From Bacillota bacterium (GTDB lineage Bacteria > Bacillota > Clostridia > Christensenellales > Christensenellaceae): DNA of 64,000 nt. The stretch is from contig JAEWMJ010000006.1 in the NCBI GenBank assembly GCA_023393165.1, positions 320,716 to 384,715 on the forward strand, read 5' to 3'. The stretch's first letter is position 1, and each line of letters opens with the position of its first letter. Position numbers and translations under genes: made by a program. Of the stretch, positions 1 to 8,734 are shown one piece after another. The notes beneath the pieces were generated by a model. The model saw nothing but the letters and a program-made list of their open reading frames with translations, had not been told where the DNA came from and searched no databases.

Positions 1-104
1 CCAACTACTGTGTTATTTCTCCGCTTGTTCCTCAGCGTAGGATTAACTACGCTTACGTCGCAATGCTCAAAATGCCTTGTATTTGGGCCTTCAACGGCCT
101 TCGC
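1..104. repeat. R1 repeat, partial copy at window edge
   Basis: This non-coding stretch matches the R1 copy at 44034-44156 over about 100 bp. Shared blocks include CAACTACT, TCAGCGTAGGATTAACTACG and GTATTTGG. Its right end (TTCAACGGCCTTCGC) corresponds to the right terminal arm of the other copy. The left end lies outside the window. Confidence 0.7.
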
Positions 105-173
105 AATTGATTGAATTGAATAGTTTGTCATTAGCTGGACTGAATATCAGCGCTTTGTTTGAGTTAAGGTAAA

Positions 174-254
174 CTTTTTATACGCCCCTCCCGCTTAAAG
201 GAAAGGCGTATAAAAAGCGAAAGTTTCGCTGAGGCATTTATTCGCGAAACTTTC
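174..254. repeat. Two adjacent perfect inverted repeats
   Basis: A 13-bp perfect inverted repeat (CTTTTTATACGCC at 174-186 with its complement at 205-217) is followed at once by an 11-bp perfect one (GAAAGTTTCGC at 219-229 with its complement at 244-254). Neither is followed by a clear T-tract on the plus strand. They could be a structured RNA or a transcription end for the minus-strand gene at 357-986. The rest of 105-356 shows only AT-rich sequence. Confidence 0.6.
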
Positions 255-356
255 AATAGAGGAAAATTATATAGGGAAACTCTGCATTCATTATTATTGA
301 CGGAGTTTCAAATTTTATACATTTAAAAAAATTTTTTTTTAAAATTTTTTTTGGCT

Positions 357-986
357 TTAATCCTTTCCGCGCGCGGTTACCAGCGCCTGGACCAGTATGC
401 CCACAATGGCGAGCACGATGGAGGGGAGTATCCACAGGGTTTCCGGACGGTAGGAAGAACTGACCGAATTCGTGATATTATCGATCTGAAGAATGGAGAA
501 ACTGTTTACGGCAGCGTAGTTAAATATCAGGAAGAGTACGTACGTAACAATATTAAATGCGCCGGTCAGCGAAGATATAAAAATAATGATGGCTTTCTGG
601 AACTTGAGCGCAAGCACGCCAAGCACAATAAAAAACACGATACCAAGAATGATGCACAATGCCAAATATCCGCTCCCAAGCGTCCAGTAGATCCAGAGGG
701 CGGTCAGTATACCGGCAATACCGCCGCACAAAAAGATAGCGAGCTTATAAATAAACCATGTTAATAACGCCGCAAGCGCAGATATGACCAGGGAAATAAG
801 GATGGCGACCGGCTGGCTGATGGATGTAAATCCGGATATTGCGGAAAAAGCAATCGGAAAGACAAAAAGAAACACATAAAGGGACATAATTGTCCTGAAA
901 TAACGGTATCCCCAAAAACAATATATCAGCGCTATAACGATCTGTGCCGCCAAAAAGAGCCAGACAAAAATCAAATCCATATTCAT
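357..986 (-). CDS. Multi-pass membrane protein, DUF4203/TMEM198-like
   Basis: A 209-residue, strongly hydrophobic protein with about seven predicted membrane spans and no soluble domain. The glycine-rich central spans (CGGIAGILTALW region, about residues 88-100) resemble the DUF4203/TMEM198 type of bacterial membrane protein, whose function is unknown. The ATG at 986 follows a GGGGGA ribosome binding site. It is a single-gene unit, convergent with whatever lies left of the window. No catalytic motif is visible and the family assignment is tentative. Confidence 0.6.
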   Translation of the reverse strand: MNMDLIFVWLFLAAQIVIALIYCFWGYRYFRTIMSLYVFLFVFPIAFSAISGFTSISQPVAILISLVISALAALLTWFIYKLAIFLCGGIAGILTALWIYWTLGSGYLALCIILGIVFFIVLGVLALKFQKAIIIFISSLTGAFNIVTYVLFLIFNYAAVNSFSILQIDNITNSVSSSYRPETLWILPSIVLAIVGILVQALVTARGKD

Positions 987-1140
987 GCACGCATCCCCCT
1001 GAATTTTTTCCTTATCTTATTATTATACAATGGGCGGAATGCTTTTTTCAAGCGGGACCGTTCTGCCGCAATACGATGCCGTTTCATTTTTTGTAAGGCA
1101 TTTCGGATGATAAATTGCGGGCTTGCACATACTATCCTTT

Positions 1141-1500
1141 ATGAAAAATAAGTTTTTTTGGTTCAAGATAGCCGGATTAGGCGTGCTTGCGGGCGTTGTA
1201 AACGGTTTTATAGGATCTGCCGGAGGAATGCTTATTGTGCCGGGATTTATTTTTTTGGGCATGGAACAAAAAAACGCCCATGCCAGTTCTCTTCTTGTAA
1301 TCGCTCCTATCAGCCTGATCAGCGTTTTTGTGTACAGCAGGGGCGGATATATACAGTGGCAGGATTCTCTGCCCCTGCTGACAGGTTCTGTGATCGGGGG
1401 GATTGCCGGGGCGTTTTTTTTGGACAAGATCAATAAAAAAGTGCTGGAGTGGGTATTTACCGGCATAATGATTTTTTCGGGGATCAGGATGATATTGTAA
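1141..1500 (+). CDS. Half-size TauE/SafE (TSUP) permease, first subunit
   Basis: A 119-residue membrane protein with about four spans. The N-terminal segment, with motif VNGFIGSAGGMLIVPG, is the signature of the TSUP (TauE/SafE, DUF81) family of anion or sulfite exporters. Usual members have about 250 residues, built from two homologous four-helix halves; this gene encodes one half. Its stop TAA overlaps the ATG of the next gene (TAATG), so the two are probably translationally coupled and assemble as a heteromer. ATG at 1141 is chosen although no good ribosome binding site precedes it; a TTG at 1123 is in frame. Confidence 0.75.
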   Translation: MKNKFFWFKIAGLGVLAGVVNGFIGSAGGMLIVPGFIFLGMEQKNAHASSLLVIAPISLISVFVYSRGGYIQWQDSLPLLTGSVIGGIAGAFFLDKINKKVLEWVFTGIMIFSGIRMIL

Positions 1501-1877
1501 TGTGGATTGGAATTATTGCGGCCGCTTTCGGGTTTATCGGCGGAATGGGGCTGGGAGGCGGAATCGTACTGATTCCGGCGCTGACATTGTTATTCGGGTA
1601 CAACCAGCATGCGGCGCAGGCCGCTACTTTGCTTGCCTTCCTGCCCATGTCGGCTGCAGCGATTGTCGTGCACCTCAAGGCAAAACGGATCAAATACAAA
1701 CAGGCCGGCCTGGCGGCTGCGACCGGCGCGGGCGGCGCTTATTTGGGCGCTATGATCGCAACAGTGACAAGCGGAGATGTTCTGCGAATCATTTTCGGTT
1801 TTTTTCTGCTCTTTCTGGGCGGACTTCGGATTTACTCCTCAATTAAAAAAGCAAGAAGCGGGCATAAAAGCAAATAA
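1500..1877 (+). CDS. Half-size TauE/SafE (TSUP) permease, second subunit
   Basis: A 125-residue protein with about four spans. The motif GFIGGMGLGGGIVLIPAL near the N-terminus is the same TSUP signature seen in the preceding gene. The two genes overlap by one base at TAATG. Together they equal one full TSUP transporter, so this looks like a natural split, or an ancestral-style unduplicated pair, and not a frameshift: both halves carry their own start context and an intact signature. The substrate cannot be told from the sequence. Confidence 0.75.
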   Translation: MWIGIIAAAFGFIGGMGLGGGIVLIPALTLLFGYNQHAAQAATLLAFLPMSAAAIVVHLKAKRIKYKQAGLAAATGAGGAYLGAMIATVTSGDVLRIIFGFFLLFLGGLRIYSSIKKARSGHKSK

Positions 1878-2015
1878 TGTTAGGGATTCAACCCTCAATT
1901 GAAAGATTCTATACAAATTAGCGCTATTTTGTATACTTTCTTATTTTGCTTTTTTAACCGGACAAGATATGTTATAATATTATCCGGTATTGATGGAAGA
2001 GGGAAGGACTATGCG

Positions 2016-3359
2016 ATGAGAGACGTTCTTACATTTAAAGGCGGTATCCATCCGCTGAAAAACATTCAATATGGAAAATCATTGAGTGAAAATAGTGAAA
2101 TAATGGAGCTCCCTGCGGGCGCGGTTGTAAAAATACCCGTACTGCAGCATATCGGCGCGCCCGGCATGCCCGTGGTGGGTCCCGGAGACGACGTGCTTAT
2201 GGGCCAGAAAATCGCCGATGCGAACGGCTTTGTCAGCGTACCCTGCTATGCAAGCGTTTCGGGCAAAGTGAAAGGCATCGAAAAAATTCCTTCCATAACA
2301 GGAAAGCCGATAGACGCTGTAGTCATTGAAAACGACGGGCAGGACAGGCGCGCGTATGCGGAACCTGTTCAGTTCGCGAATCTGGAGCCAAAAGAACTGA
2401 TTGATATTATAAAAGAAGCCGGAATTGTAGGAATGGGAGGCGCTACTTTTCCGTTGCATGTAAAACTGTCCCCGCCGCCCGAGAAAAAGGTGAATCTTCT
2501 GATTGTGAACGCTGCTGAATGCGAACCGTTTTTAACGGCGGACTACCGCCTGATGATGGAATACCCAAAAAGGATTCTGTACGGGACGCGCGCGATCATG
2601 CATGCGCTGGGGGTGCAAAAGGCTATAATCGGGATTGAGGACAATAAACCCGAAGCCATAGAAACCATGAGAAGCATGCTGGACACGCATGCCATACGAG
2701 TGGTGGCGCTTGAAGCCAAATATCCCCAGGGGTCTGAAAAACAAATGATAGACGCGATCACCGGGCGGGTCGTGCCTTCGGGCGGGCTGCCTATGGACGT
2801 CGGCGTTGTAGTTGCCAACGCCGGGTCGGTCAAAGCGGTTGCGGATAGGCTGATTGACGGAGAACCGCTGATCCGGCGGGTAGTCACCGTGACCGGAGCG
2901 GTTGCAAGGCCCTCCAATTTTATGGCCCGTATCGGTATGAGTGTTCAGGAAGTAATCGACGCTGCGGGCGGCTTTTCCGGAGAACCTTTGAAAATCGTCA
3001 TGGGCGGTCCTATGATGGGGCTTCCCGTGCCCGACCTTGCCTGCACGGTAACCAAGGGGACTTCCGGGATTGTGGTGCTGGACAAAAGTTATCTTCCCAA
3101 AAGGGAAGTTGAGTCGGAATGCATTTATTGTGGAAAGTGCGCTCAGGCTTGCCCGATCCACCTGATGCCCATGAAACTTTTGGCCTATTCGGCTGCAGGA
3201 GACCTGGAAAAATGCGCCGAGCTGCACGCACAGGATTGCATGAGCTGCGGATCCTGTTCGTATGTATGCCCGGCAAAAAAACATATCGCACAATATATCA
3301 AACTGGCTAAGGATGAAATTGCCGCTAAAAAAGCGGCTAACAATATAAAAAAATCATAG
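2016..3359 (+). CDS. rnfC: Rnf complex subunit RnfC, NADH/ferredoxin-side iron-sulfur subunit
   Basis: RnfC is the peripheral subunit that interacts with NAD(H) in the Rnf ferredoxin:NAD+ oxidoreductase, which couples electron transfer to Na+ or H+ export. In 447 residues one sees GGATFP and NAAECEP, the flavin/nucleotide-binding core, and near the C-terminus two ferredoxin motifs, CIYCGKCAQACP and CMSCGSCSYVCP. The ATG at 2016 has AAGGA 8 bp upstream; the reading frame stays open to 1899 but that part looks non-coding. A TATAAT at about 1974-1979 may be the operon -10. It is the first of six rnf genes in the clostridial order CDGEAB. Confidence 0.96.
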   Translation: MRDVLTFKGGIHPLKNIQYGKSLSENSEIMELPAGAVVKIPVLQHIGAPGMPVVGPGDDVLMGQKIADANGFVSVPCYASVSGKVKGIEKIPSITGKPIDAVVIENDGQDRRAYAEPVQFANLEPKELIDIIKEAGIVGMGGATFPLHVKLSPPPEKKVNLLIVNAAECEPFLTADYRLMMEYPKRILYGTRAIMHALGVQKAIIGIEDNKPEAIETMRSMLDTHAIRVVALEAKYPQGSEKQMIDAITGRVVPSGGLPMDVGVVVANAGSVKAVADRLIDGEPLIRRVVTVTGAVARPSNFMARIGMSVQEVIDAAGGFSGEPLKIVMGGPMMGLPVPDLACTVTKGTSGIVVLDKSYLPKREVESECIYCGKCAQACPIHLMPMKLLAYSAAGDLEKCAELHAQDCMSCGSCSYVCPAKKHIAQYIKLAKDEIAAKKAANNIKKS

Positions 3360-3384
3360 CCTGAAAGTTTAAAGGGGAAACGAA

Positions 3385-4311
3385 ATGCAAAAAATTCTAT
3401 CAAGTGCGCCGCATATCCGGGGCAATCAGTCCGTGCAGCGTATTATGTTGGATGTGCTGATCGCTTTACTGCCTGCATGCGTAGCAGCTGTATATTTCTT
3501 TGGGTTGAACGCATTCATATTGATATTGCTTTGTGTAGGCGCAGCGGTGGGCACGGAAGCGGCGATCCAGTTTTTTTGCAGGAAACCGGTTACAGTAGCC
3601 GATCTTTCGGCAGCCGTCACCGGCGTTCTGCTCGCTTTGAACCTGCCCTCGGGCGTGCCGTTCTACATACCCGTTGTGGGAAGTGTTTTTGCCATTGCAA
3701 TTGTAAAACAGTGTTTCGGCGGTCTGGGCAACAATTTTATGAACCCGGCGCTGGGCGCGCGCGCGTTTTTGCTGATCTCCTGGCCTGTCGCCATGACTAC
3801 GTGGTTTGCGCCGGGCGGGGTGGATGCGGTTGCCACCGCGACTCCTCTTGCGGTAATGGCAAACGGCGGCAATATGCCCTCTCTCTGGGATATGTTCATC
3901 GGGAACCATGCAGGCTGCTTAGGTGAGACCAGCGCTCTTGCATTGATCGCCGGCGGTGTTTACCTTTTGGCACGGCAGGTGATCACCTGGCGGATACCGG
4001 GATCGTTTATCGGCATTGTCGCACTGATCTCTCTTCTGACCGGAGATCTCGCAAACCTTCCTTACTACCTCATGGCAGGCGGCGTCATACTCGGAGCGTT
4101 TTTTATGGCGACCGATTATGTGACATCGCCGGTTTCACCCAGGGCGCAGATCATATTCGGCCTGGGCTGCGGAGGAATCACGATGCTGATCCGGCTTTTT
4201 GGCGGGTATCCGGAAGGCGTTTCTTTTTCCATCCTGTTTATGAATCTTTTATCTCCGCTCCTGGACAAGGCTTTTACGCCCAGAGTGTTTGGGGAGGTGA
4301 GTTCTAAATGA
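3385..4311 (+). CDS. rnfD: Rnf complex subunit RnfD
   Basis: An integral membrane subunit of 308 residues with about nine or ten spans, related to NqrB. The segment VATATPLAV, about residue 155, corresponds to the [ST]-x-A-T motif to which FMN is covalently attached through threonine in RnfD. The start follows AAAGGGGAAACGAA. The last four bases overlap the rnfG start (ATGA), indicating coupled translation. Confidence 0.95.
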   Translation: MQKILSSAPHIRGNQSVQRIMLDVLIALLPACVAAVYFFGLNAFILILLCVGAAVGTEAAIQFFCRKPVTVADLSAAVTGVLLALNLPSGVPFYIPVVGSVFAIAIVKQCFGGLGNNFMNPALGARAFLLISWPVAMTTWFAPGGVDAVATATPLAVMANGGNMPSLWDMFIGNHAGCLGETSALALIAGGVYLLARQVITWRIPGSFIGIVALISLLTGDLANLPYYLMAGGVILGAFFMATDYVTSPVSPRAQIIFGLGCGGITMLIRLFGGYPEGVSFSILFMNLLSPLLDKAFTPRVFGEVSSK

Positions 4312-4883
4312 AAGACGTTGCAAATATTGCCCTCAGGCTGATCGTAATAACCGTAATCGCCGGGCTGCTTTTAGGCTTTACCTACAGCTCCACAAAGGAA
4401 CCGATCGTGCAGCAGGAAGCTCTGAAAGCCAGCGAATCGCGCAGGGTGGTTCTGAATGATGCGTCCGACTTTGAACAGATTGACCTCGGTTCCCTGAATC
4501 TCCCGGAAGAATACGGTGTGATACAGGAGGCCTACCTCGGGATAAACAACGGGGAGACCATCGGCATAACGGTTTCCATGACCGTAACAGGGTATTCCGC
4601 CGGACTCAATATTACGGCGGGAATCAAAAGCGACGGGACTGTAGCGGGCGTGGATATCGGTTCGCATTCAGAAACCCCGGGTCTGGGCGCGAAAGCCGGC
4701 GACCCTGAGTATTTGGCGCAGTATAAAGGACTTACGCCTCCGGCCAATGTGGTAAAAACAGAACCTCAGAATTCCGGCGACGTGCAGGCAATTACAGGAG
4801 CGACGATAACATCCAAAGCTGTTTCGGACGCGGTAAACCTCGCGGCGGAATTTTATAACCAATATGTGAAAGAGGGGGTTTGA
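4308..4883 (+). CDS. rnfG: Rnf complex subunit RnfG, covalent FMN protein
   Basis: A 191-residue protein with one N-terminal membrane anchor (about residues 8-28) and an extracytoplasmic FMN-binding domain. The motif ITGATITSKAV near residue 165 contains the threonine that carries covalent FMN in RnfG and NqrC proteins. It overlaps rnfD by ATGA and is one base from rnfE. The role is electron transfer on the outer face of the Rnf complex. Confidence 0.95.
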   Translation: MKDVANIALRLIVITVIAGLLLGFTYSSTKEPIVQQEALKASESRRVVLNDASDFEQIDLGSLNLPEEYGVIQEAYLGINNGETIGITVSMTVTGYSAGLNITAGIKSDGTVAGVDIGSHSETPGLGAKAGDPEYLAQYKGLTPPANVVKTEPQNSGDVQAITGATITSKAVSDAVNLAAEFYNQYVKEGV

Positions 4884-4884
4884 A

Positions 4885-5556
4885 ATGAAAAATACGAATT
4901 ATAGAGGAATATTCTTAAACGGGATATTCAATGAAAACCCCATTTTCAGGATTGTATTGGGCATGTGTCCGACGATAGCCATAACAACTTCTCTGACCAA
5001 TGCATTCGGGATGGGCGCGGCAGCTACATTTGTACTGGTTTGCTCCAATGCGATCATCGCCCTGATCCGCGGTTTCATACCCGATAAGGTCAGGATTCCT
5101 TGTTTCATTGTCGTGATCGCGATGTTTGTTACAATTGTCCAGCTTGCTTTGAAGGCGTATTTGCCCGCGCTGGATGAATCGCTCGGCATATTTATACCGC
5201 TGATCGTAGTGAACTGTATTATACTCGGACGCGCGGAGGCTTTTGCGTCTAAAAATTCCGTCAGGGCCTCCGTATTTGATGGACTTGGTATGGGCGCGGG
5301 TTTTACGGTTGCGCTGGTAATGATATCGTTCGTGCGTGAACTCGTGGGGAACGGTACGCTGATGGGAGTTCCGGTGCTTGGGGATGGATATCCGCCGGCG
5401 CTGATGTTTATACTGGCTCCCGGTGGTTTTTTGGTGCTGGGACTGTTGCTTGCCTTGATCAATCAGATTGCTTTTCAGAAAAACAAACCTAAAAAAGCGC
5501 CGGCATCCTGCTGCGAATTGCCCGCACAAAAGACTGTGAAAGAGGAGGTGCGGTAA
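4885..5556 (+). CDS. rnfE: Rnf complex subunit RnfE
   Basis: An integral membrane subunit, 223 residues with six spans, of the RnfA/RnfE/NqrD/NqrE family. The N-terminal pattern NPIFRIVLGMCPTIAITTSL, with its conserved cysteine, is typical; in Rnf/Nqr the cysteines of the A and E subunits bind an intramembrane iron-sulfur centre. The hydrophilic tail holds PASCCELPAQ, which is unusual for the family but short. It sits between rnfG (1-bp gap) and rnfA (adjacent). Confidence 0.95.
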   Translation: MKNTNYRGIFLNGIFNENPIFRIVLGMCPTIAITTSLTNAFGMGAAATFVLVCSNAIIALIRGFIPDKVRIPCFIVVIAMFVTIVQLALKAYLPALDESLGIFIPLIVVNCIILGRAEAFASKNSVRASVFDGLGMGAGFTVALVMISFVRELVGNGTLMGVPVLGDGYPPALMFILAPGGFLVLGLLLALINQIAFQKNKPKKAPASCCELPAQKTVKEEVR

Positions 5557-6141
5557 ATGGATTATTTTATTAAGATTTTATTGCTGCTTTTAAGTTCAAT
5601 ATTGGTAAACAATTACGTCCTTTCCAAGTTTCTCGGAATATGTCCGTTTTTAGGCGTGTCAAAAAAACTGGAAACCGCATCCGGAATGGGAATGGCGGTG
5701 ACGTTTGTCATTACCCTGGCCTCTCTCATTACCTATCTGGTCCAGTATTATATATTGGTCCCCCTGGGTCTTGAATATATGCAGACCATTGCGTTTATAC
5801 TGGTTATAGCGGGATTGGTTCAGTTGGTGGAAATGGTAATCCAAAAATCCAGCCCGGCTCTGTATCAGGGATTGGGCGTGTATCTCCCTCTGATTACGAC
5901 CAACTGTGCGGTGCTTGGGGTAGCGATTATAAATATTTCCGAAAACTATACGCTGATAGAATCCGTTATCAATGGATTCGGCGCGGCGATCGGCTTTACT
6001 TTGGCGATTGTTCTTTTTGCGGGCATACGGGAAAAATGGCAGGTCATCAATATCCCAAAGCCTATGCAAGGCTTTCCGCTCGCTTTGATCTCGGCGTCAT
6101 TAATGAGCATGGCGTTCATGGGATTCAAAGGGCTGGTCTAG
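5557..6141 (+). CDS. rnfA: Rnf complex subunit RnfA
   Basis: An integral membrane subunit of 194 residues with six spans, paralogous to RnfE. Its N-terminal block VNNYVLSKFLGICPFLGVSK and the internal TTNCAVLGVA carry the two cysteines that with RnfE hold the membrane iron-sulfur cluster. AGGAGGTGCGGTAA precedes the ATG. It directly abuts rnfE. Confidence 0.95.
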   Translation: MDYFIKILLLLLSSILVNNYVLSKFLGICPFLGVSKKLETASGMGMAVTFVITLASLITYLVQYYILVPLGLEYMQTIAFILVIAGLVQLVEMVIQKSSPALYQGLGVYLPLITTNCAVLGVAIINISENYTLIESVINGFGAAIGFTLAIVLFAGIREKWQVINIPKPMQGFPLALISASLMSMAFMGFKGLV

Positions 6142-6151
6142 GAGGAGTGCT

Positions 6152-7129
6152 ATGAATGTAATTTGGTGGTCTGTAATAGCATTGGGCGGCATCGGGGCGG
6201 CATTCGGCTTCCTGCTTGCCGGTGCTTCCAAGAAATTTGCGGTTAAAAAAGACGAAAAAGTGGAGGCCGTCCGCGCGCTTCTGCCGGGCGCAAACTGCGG
6301 AGGATGCGGATTTCCGGGATGCGATGGATTCGCGGCGGCTTTGGCTGCCGGGAATGCGAAGATTTCGGGCTGCGCGGTATTGGGCGTCCCTGCGGCCAAA
6401 GACCTGGCGGAATTGCTCGGCGTATCATCAGGGGATATGCGGCCCAAGGCGGCGCGCATCATGTGCCTCGGGAAGGAAGGCTGTAAAAACAAATTTGAAT
6501 ACCAGGGCGCGCAGGATTGCCGCGCTGCGCTGGCGGTCGGCGGCGGGGCTAAAAACTGCCGTTATGCCTGCGTGGGTCTGGGTTCCTGCGCGAAAGCCTG
6601 CAAGTTTGACGCGATTAAAATGGACAGCCAGGGAATTGCGGAAATCGATCTGATGAAATGCACAGGCTGCGGCGCCTGCGTGGAGGCCTGTCCGCAGAAG
6701 ACTATAGCCGTACTCGACCTGGATATCGATTATTATATTGCATGCAGGAATCCGGAAAAGGGCAAGGCGGTTACGACCGTCTGTTCTTCGGGATGCATCA
6801 GCTGCGGGATATGCGCAAAAAATTGCCCGTTCGGCGCGCTTACAATGATAAACGACCTTCCGGTAATCGATTATACAAAATGCCGCGAATGCGGCGTATG
6901 CGCGGAAAAATGTCCGCGGAAATCGATCTTGCGCACAAAACCGGTGCGGCGCGCGGAAATACTCGCGGATAAATGCATAGGCTGCGGCGCGTGCAAAGAG
7001 GCGTGTCCGTTTGGCGCGATAGACGGCGAGGCGGACAGCGCTTTTACCGTGTATGACAATTGCAGGGGATGCGGTTCCTGCATGGAAAAATGTGAGAACT
7101 GCGCGATAGTTTTACAGCGCGAAACATGA
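6152..7129 (+). CDS. rnfB: Rnf complex subunit RnfB, multi-cluster ferredoxin subunit
   Basis: RnfB is the electron-entry subunit. Its 325 residues have one N-terminal membrane helix (about 5-25), then the RnfB-specific motif CGGCGFPGC, then a row of ferredoxin motifs: CTGCGACVEACP, CISCGICAKNCP, CRECGVCAEKCP, CIGCGACKEACP and a final CRGCGSCMEKC. This is longer and richer in clusters than the Proteobacterial protein and typical of Clostridia. GGAGGAGTGCT precedes the ATG. Its stop overlaps the maf start (ATGA). Confidence 0.95.
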   Translation: MNVIWWSVIALGGIGAAFGFLLAGASKKFAVKKDEKVEAVRALLPGANCGGCGFPGCDGFAAALAAGNAKISGCAVLGVPAAKDLAELLGVSSGDMRPKAARIMCLGKEGCKNKFEYQGAQDCRAALAVGGGAKNCRYACVGLGSCAKACKFDAIKMDSQGIAEIDLMKCTGCGACVEACPQKTIAVLDLDIDYYIACRNPEKGKAVTTVCSSGCISCGICAKNCPFGALTMINDLPVIDYTKCRECGVCAEKCPRKSILRTKPVRRAEILADKCIGCGACKEACPFGAIDGEADSAFTVYDNCRGCGSCMEKCENCAIVLQRET

Positions 7130-7680
7130 AAAAGGTGATATTGGCATCCAGATCGCCCCGGCGTGAAGAACTCTTGGGGCGGATCTTGGAGGACTTTGAA
7201 ATAGAGGAAAGCGGAATAGACGAAGCAAGCGGCGAGACCGATCCGGACAAGCTGGCCGGCACTCTGGCTGAGCGTAAGGCTGCGGACGTGTTTTCGCGGA
7301 ACCGGGACGCGGTGGTGATCGGCGCAGATACGGTGGTGGCGGCGGACGGAAAGCTACTTGGAAAACCGCGCGATGAGTCGGAGGCTAGGAAGATGATCGC
7401 CCTGCTTGCCGGGCGGACACATTCGGTGCATACCGGGGTTTGCGTGGCCGCGGAAGGTTTCATAAAAATAATCTGCTGTAAAACGCTGGTTTCGTTTGAC
7501 AAAATGTCCCAAATGGATATCGACGATTATATATCGGCAGGCGATTATAAGGACAAGGCAGGCGCTTACGGAATACAGGGCGCGGCGGCCAAATACATCA
7601 CCGGCATATGCGGGGACTATTATAACGTGGTGGGTCTGCCGGTGCATGCATTATATAAGATTTTAAAAGAAATATTATAA
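7126..7680 (+). CDS. maf: Maf family nucleotide pyrophosphatase
   Basis: A 184-residue Maf/HAM1-fold protein that hydrolyses non-canonical nucleoside triphosphates and is linked to septum formation in Bacillus. Visible motifs are SRSPRRxELL at residues 8-16, the core GADTVV and LLGKPRDESEA. It starts inside the last codon of rnfB (ATGA), so it is the last gene of the rnf operon. In Bacillus maf heads the mreBCD-minCD group; here an ABC exporter and its regulator lie in between. Confidence 0.93.
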   Translation: MKKVILASRSPRREELLGRILEDFEIEESGIDEASGETDPDKLAGTLAERKAADVFSRNRDAVVIGADTVVAADGKLLGKPRDESEARKMIALLAGRTHSVHTGVCVAAEGFIKIICCKTLVSFDKMSQMDIDDYISAGDYKDKAGAYGIQGAAAKYITGICGDYYNVVGLPVHALYKILKEIL

Positions 7681-7712
7681 GAACCATCCAAAAGGTGGTT
7701 CTTAGTTTATTT
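7679..7712 (+). terminator. Intrinsic terminator of the rnf-maf operon
   Basis: A 10-bp stem (AAGAACCATC with GGTGGTTCTT) with a short A-rich loop is followed by AGTTTATTT. It overlaps the maf stop codon. Confidence 0.8.
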
Positions 7713-7781
7713 GTGCTAGTTTAAAAAGCTTGAAAATTATAATTAACAAAATTAATTTAAGTATTTATTTTTAAATTTTTT

Positions 7782-7950
7782 GTCAGGCGGGCCAAGGGAG
7801 GATCCCGATTTCCCCCCTTAGGCCCCCTGACGACCCCCATAACCCCCTTTAATCGGCCCGCAGGGGCCCGGTGTCAATCTCCCCAAGCTGTTCAGGGCTG
7901 CCAGCCATAATTATTGGCTGCATTTGCCAAGTATACAGTGTACTTCGATT
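7782..7950. repeat. R4 palindromic repeat, uninterrupted copy
   Basis: The element opens with a long imperfect palindrome (GTCAGGCGGGCCAAGGG pairing with CCCTTAGGCCCCCTGAC at 7818-7834) and continues through AATCGGCCCGCAGGGGCC and GTCAATCTCCCCAAGC. The same order of blocks recurs at 37040-38270, where an IS30 element splits the palindrome. The part after about 7888 is less well conserved. It lies between two convergent operons and has no coding potential. Confidence 0.75.
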
Positions 7951-7978
7951 TTTGTTATAGGTTTTCTTGGCCTGAACC

Positions 7979-8734
7979 TTATTCGGTGGCTTTTTTCATG
8001 GTACTAAGCCCCCACCAGGACGCCAGCACGGCCAGCGCGCCCAGCAGCAGAAATCCCTGCCAGACTGCCGGGTTGGACAGGTCTCCGTTGAATATGGCTC
8101 GCGAAGTGTCCACCATATATTTCATGGGATTAAACCAGCTTGCGTTCATAAGCCAAGCAGGCGCCAGGGTAAGCGGCAGCAGCACGCCCGAAAGCAGCAT
8201 CATCGGCTGCGCCAGCACGTTCAGGATCGGCCCGAGGGCGTCCTCCGATTTTGTTGTGAACGCAAGCGCGTAGGAAAACGTCGCCATAAACAGGCCGATC
8301 AATATCATCAGGGCGACTGTAAGAAGCACGCCGGCGGGCGAGATGGTAAGACCCAGCGGAAGAGCAAGCACTATCACGATAAATACCTGTATCAGGAGCG
8401 TCGCAACGTCGCGCGCTACCATGCCCAGCAGCAGGGAAACGCGGCTGGCCGTTGTAACGCGCAGGCGCTCGATCACCCCGGAACGCAGCCATTCAATCAC
8501 GCTGAATCCCGCGAACATGGCGCTGAACAGGCTGACCGTAACCAGCAGTCCCGGCGTAAATTGGTTGATGGGGCTTACCGGCCCGCCGCCAAGCACGTTT
8601 TGCAGCAGGGGTGCGAACAGGTACAGGTAACAGACCGGCTGGAACAGCGATGCCAGAATCCAGGCGGGATTGCGTACCAGCAATTTTTCATAATGGACAA
8701 ACAAGACCCAGGTTTCTCCCAATACTTTCATCAT
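7979..8734 (-). CDS. ABC-2 type exporter permease, DrrB-like
   Basis: A 251-residue membrane protein with six spans of the ABC-2 family, as in drug or antibiotic exporters of the DrrB type. Conserved regions include the cytoplasmic-entry helix near FSVIEWLRSGVIERLRVTT and the end segment SWFNPMKYMVDTSRAIF. It overlaps the ATPase gene by 4 bp (ATGA), so the two form a transporter. The cargo is unknown. Confidence 0.9.
   Translation of the reverse strand: MMKVLGETWVLFVHYEKLLVRNPAWILASLFQPVCYLYLFAPLLQNVLGGGPVSPINQFTPGLLVTVSLFSAMFAGFSVIEWLRSGVIERLRVTTASRVSLLLGMVARDVATLLIQVFIVIVLALPLGLTISPAGVLLTVALMILIGLFMATFSYALAFTTKSEDALGPILNVLAQPMMLLSGVLLPLTLAPAWLMNASWFNPMKYMVDTSRAIFNGDLSNPAVWQGFLLLGALAVLASWWGLSTMKKATE

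Noticed and set aside
1899..2015. Upstream extension of rnfC
   Set aside because: The frame is open by chance; the region holds the TATAAT and the ribosome binding site for the ATG at 2016.
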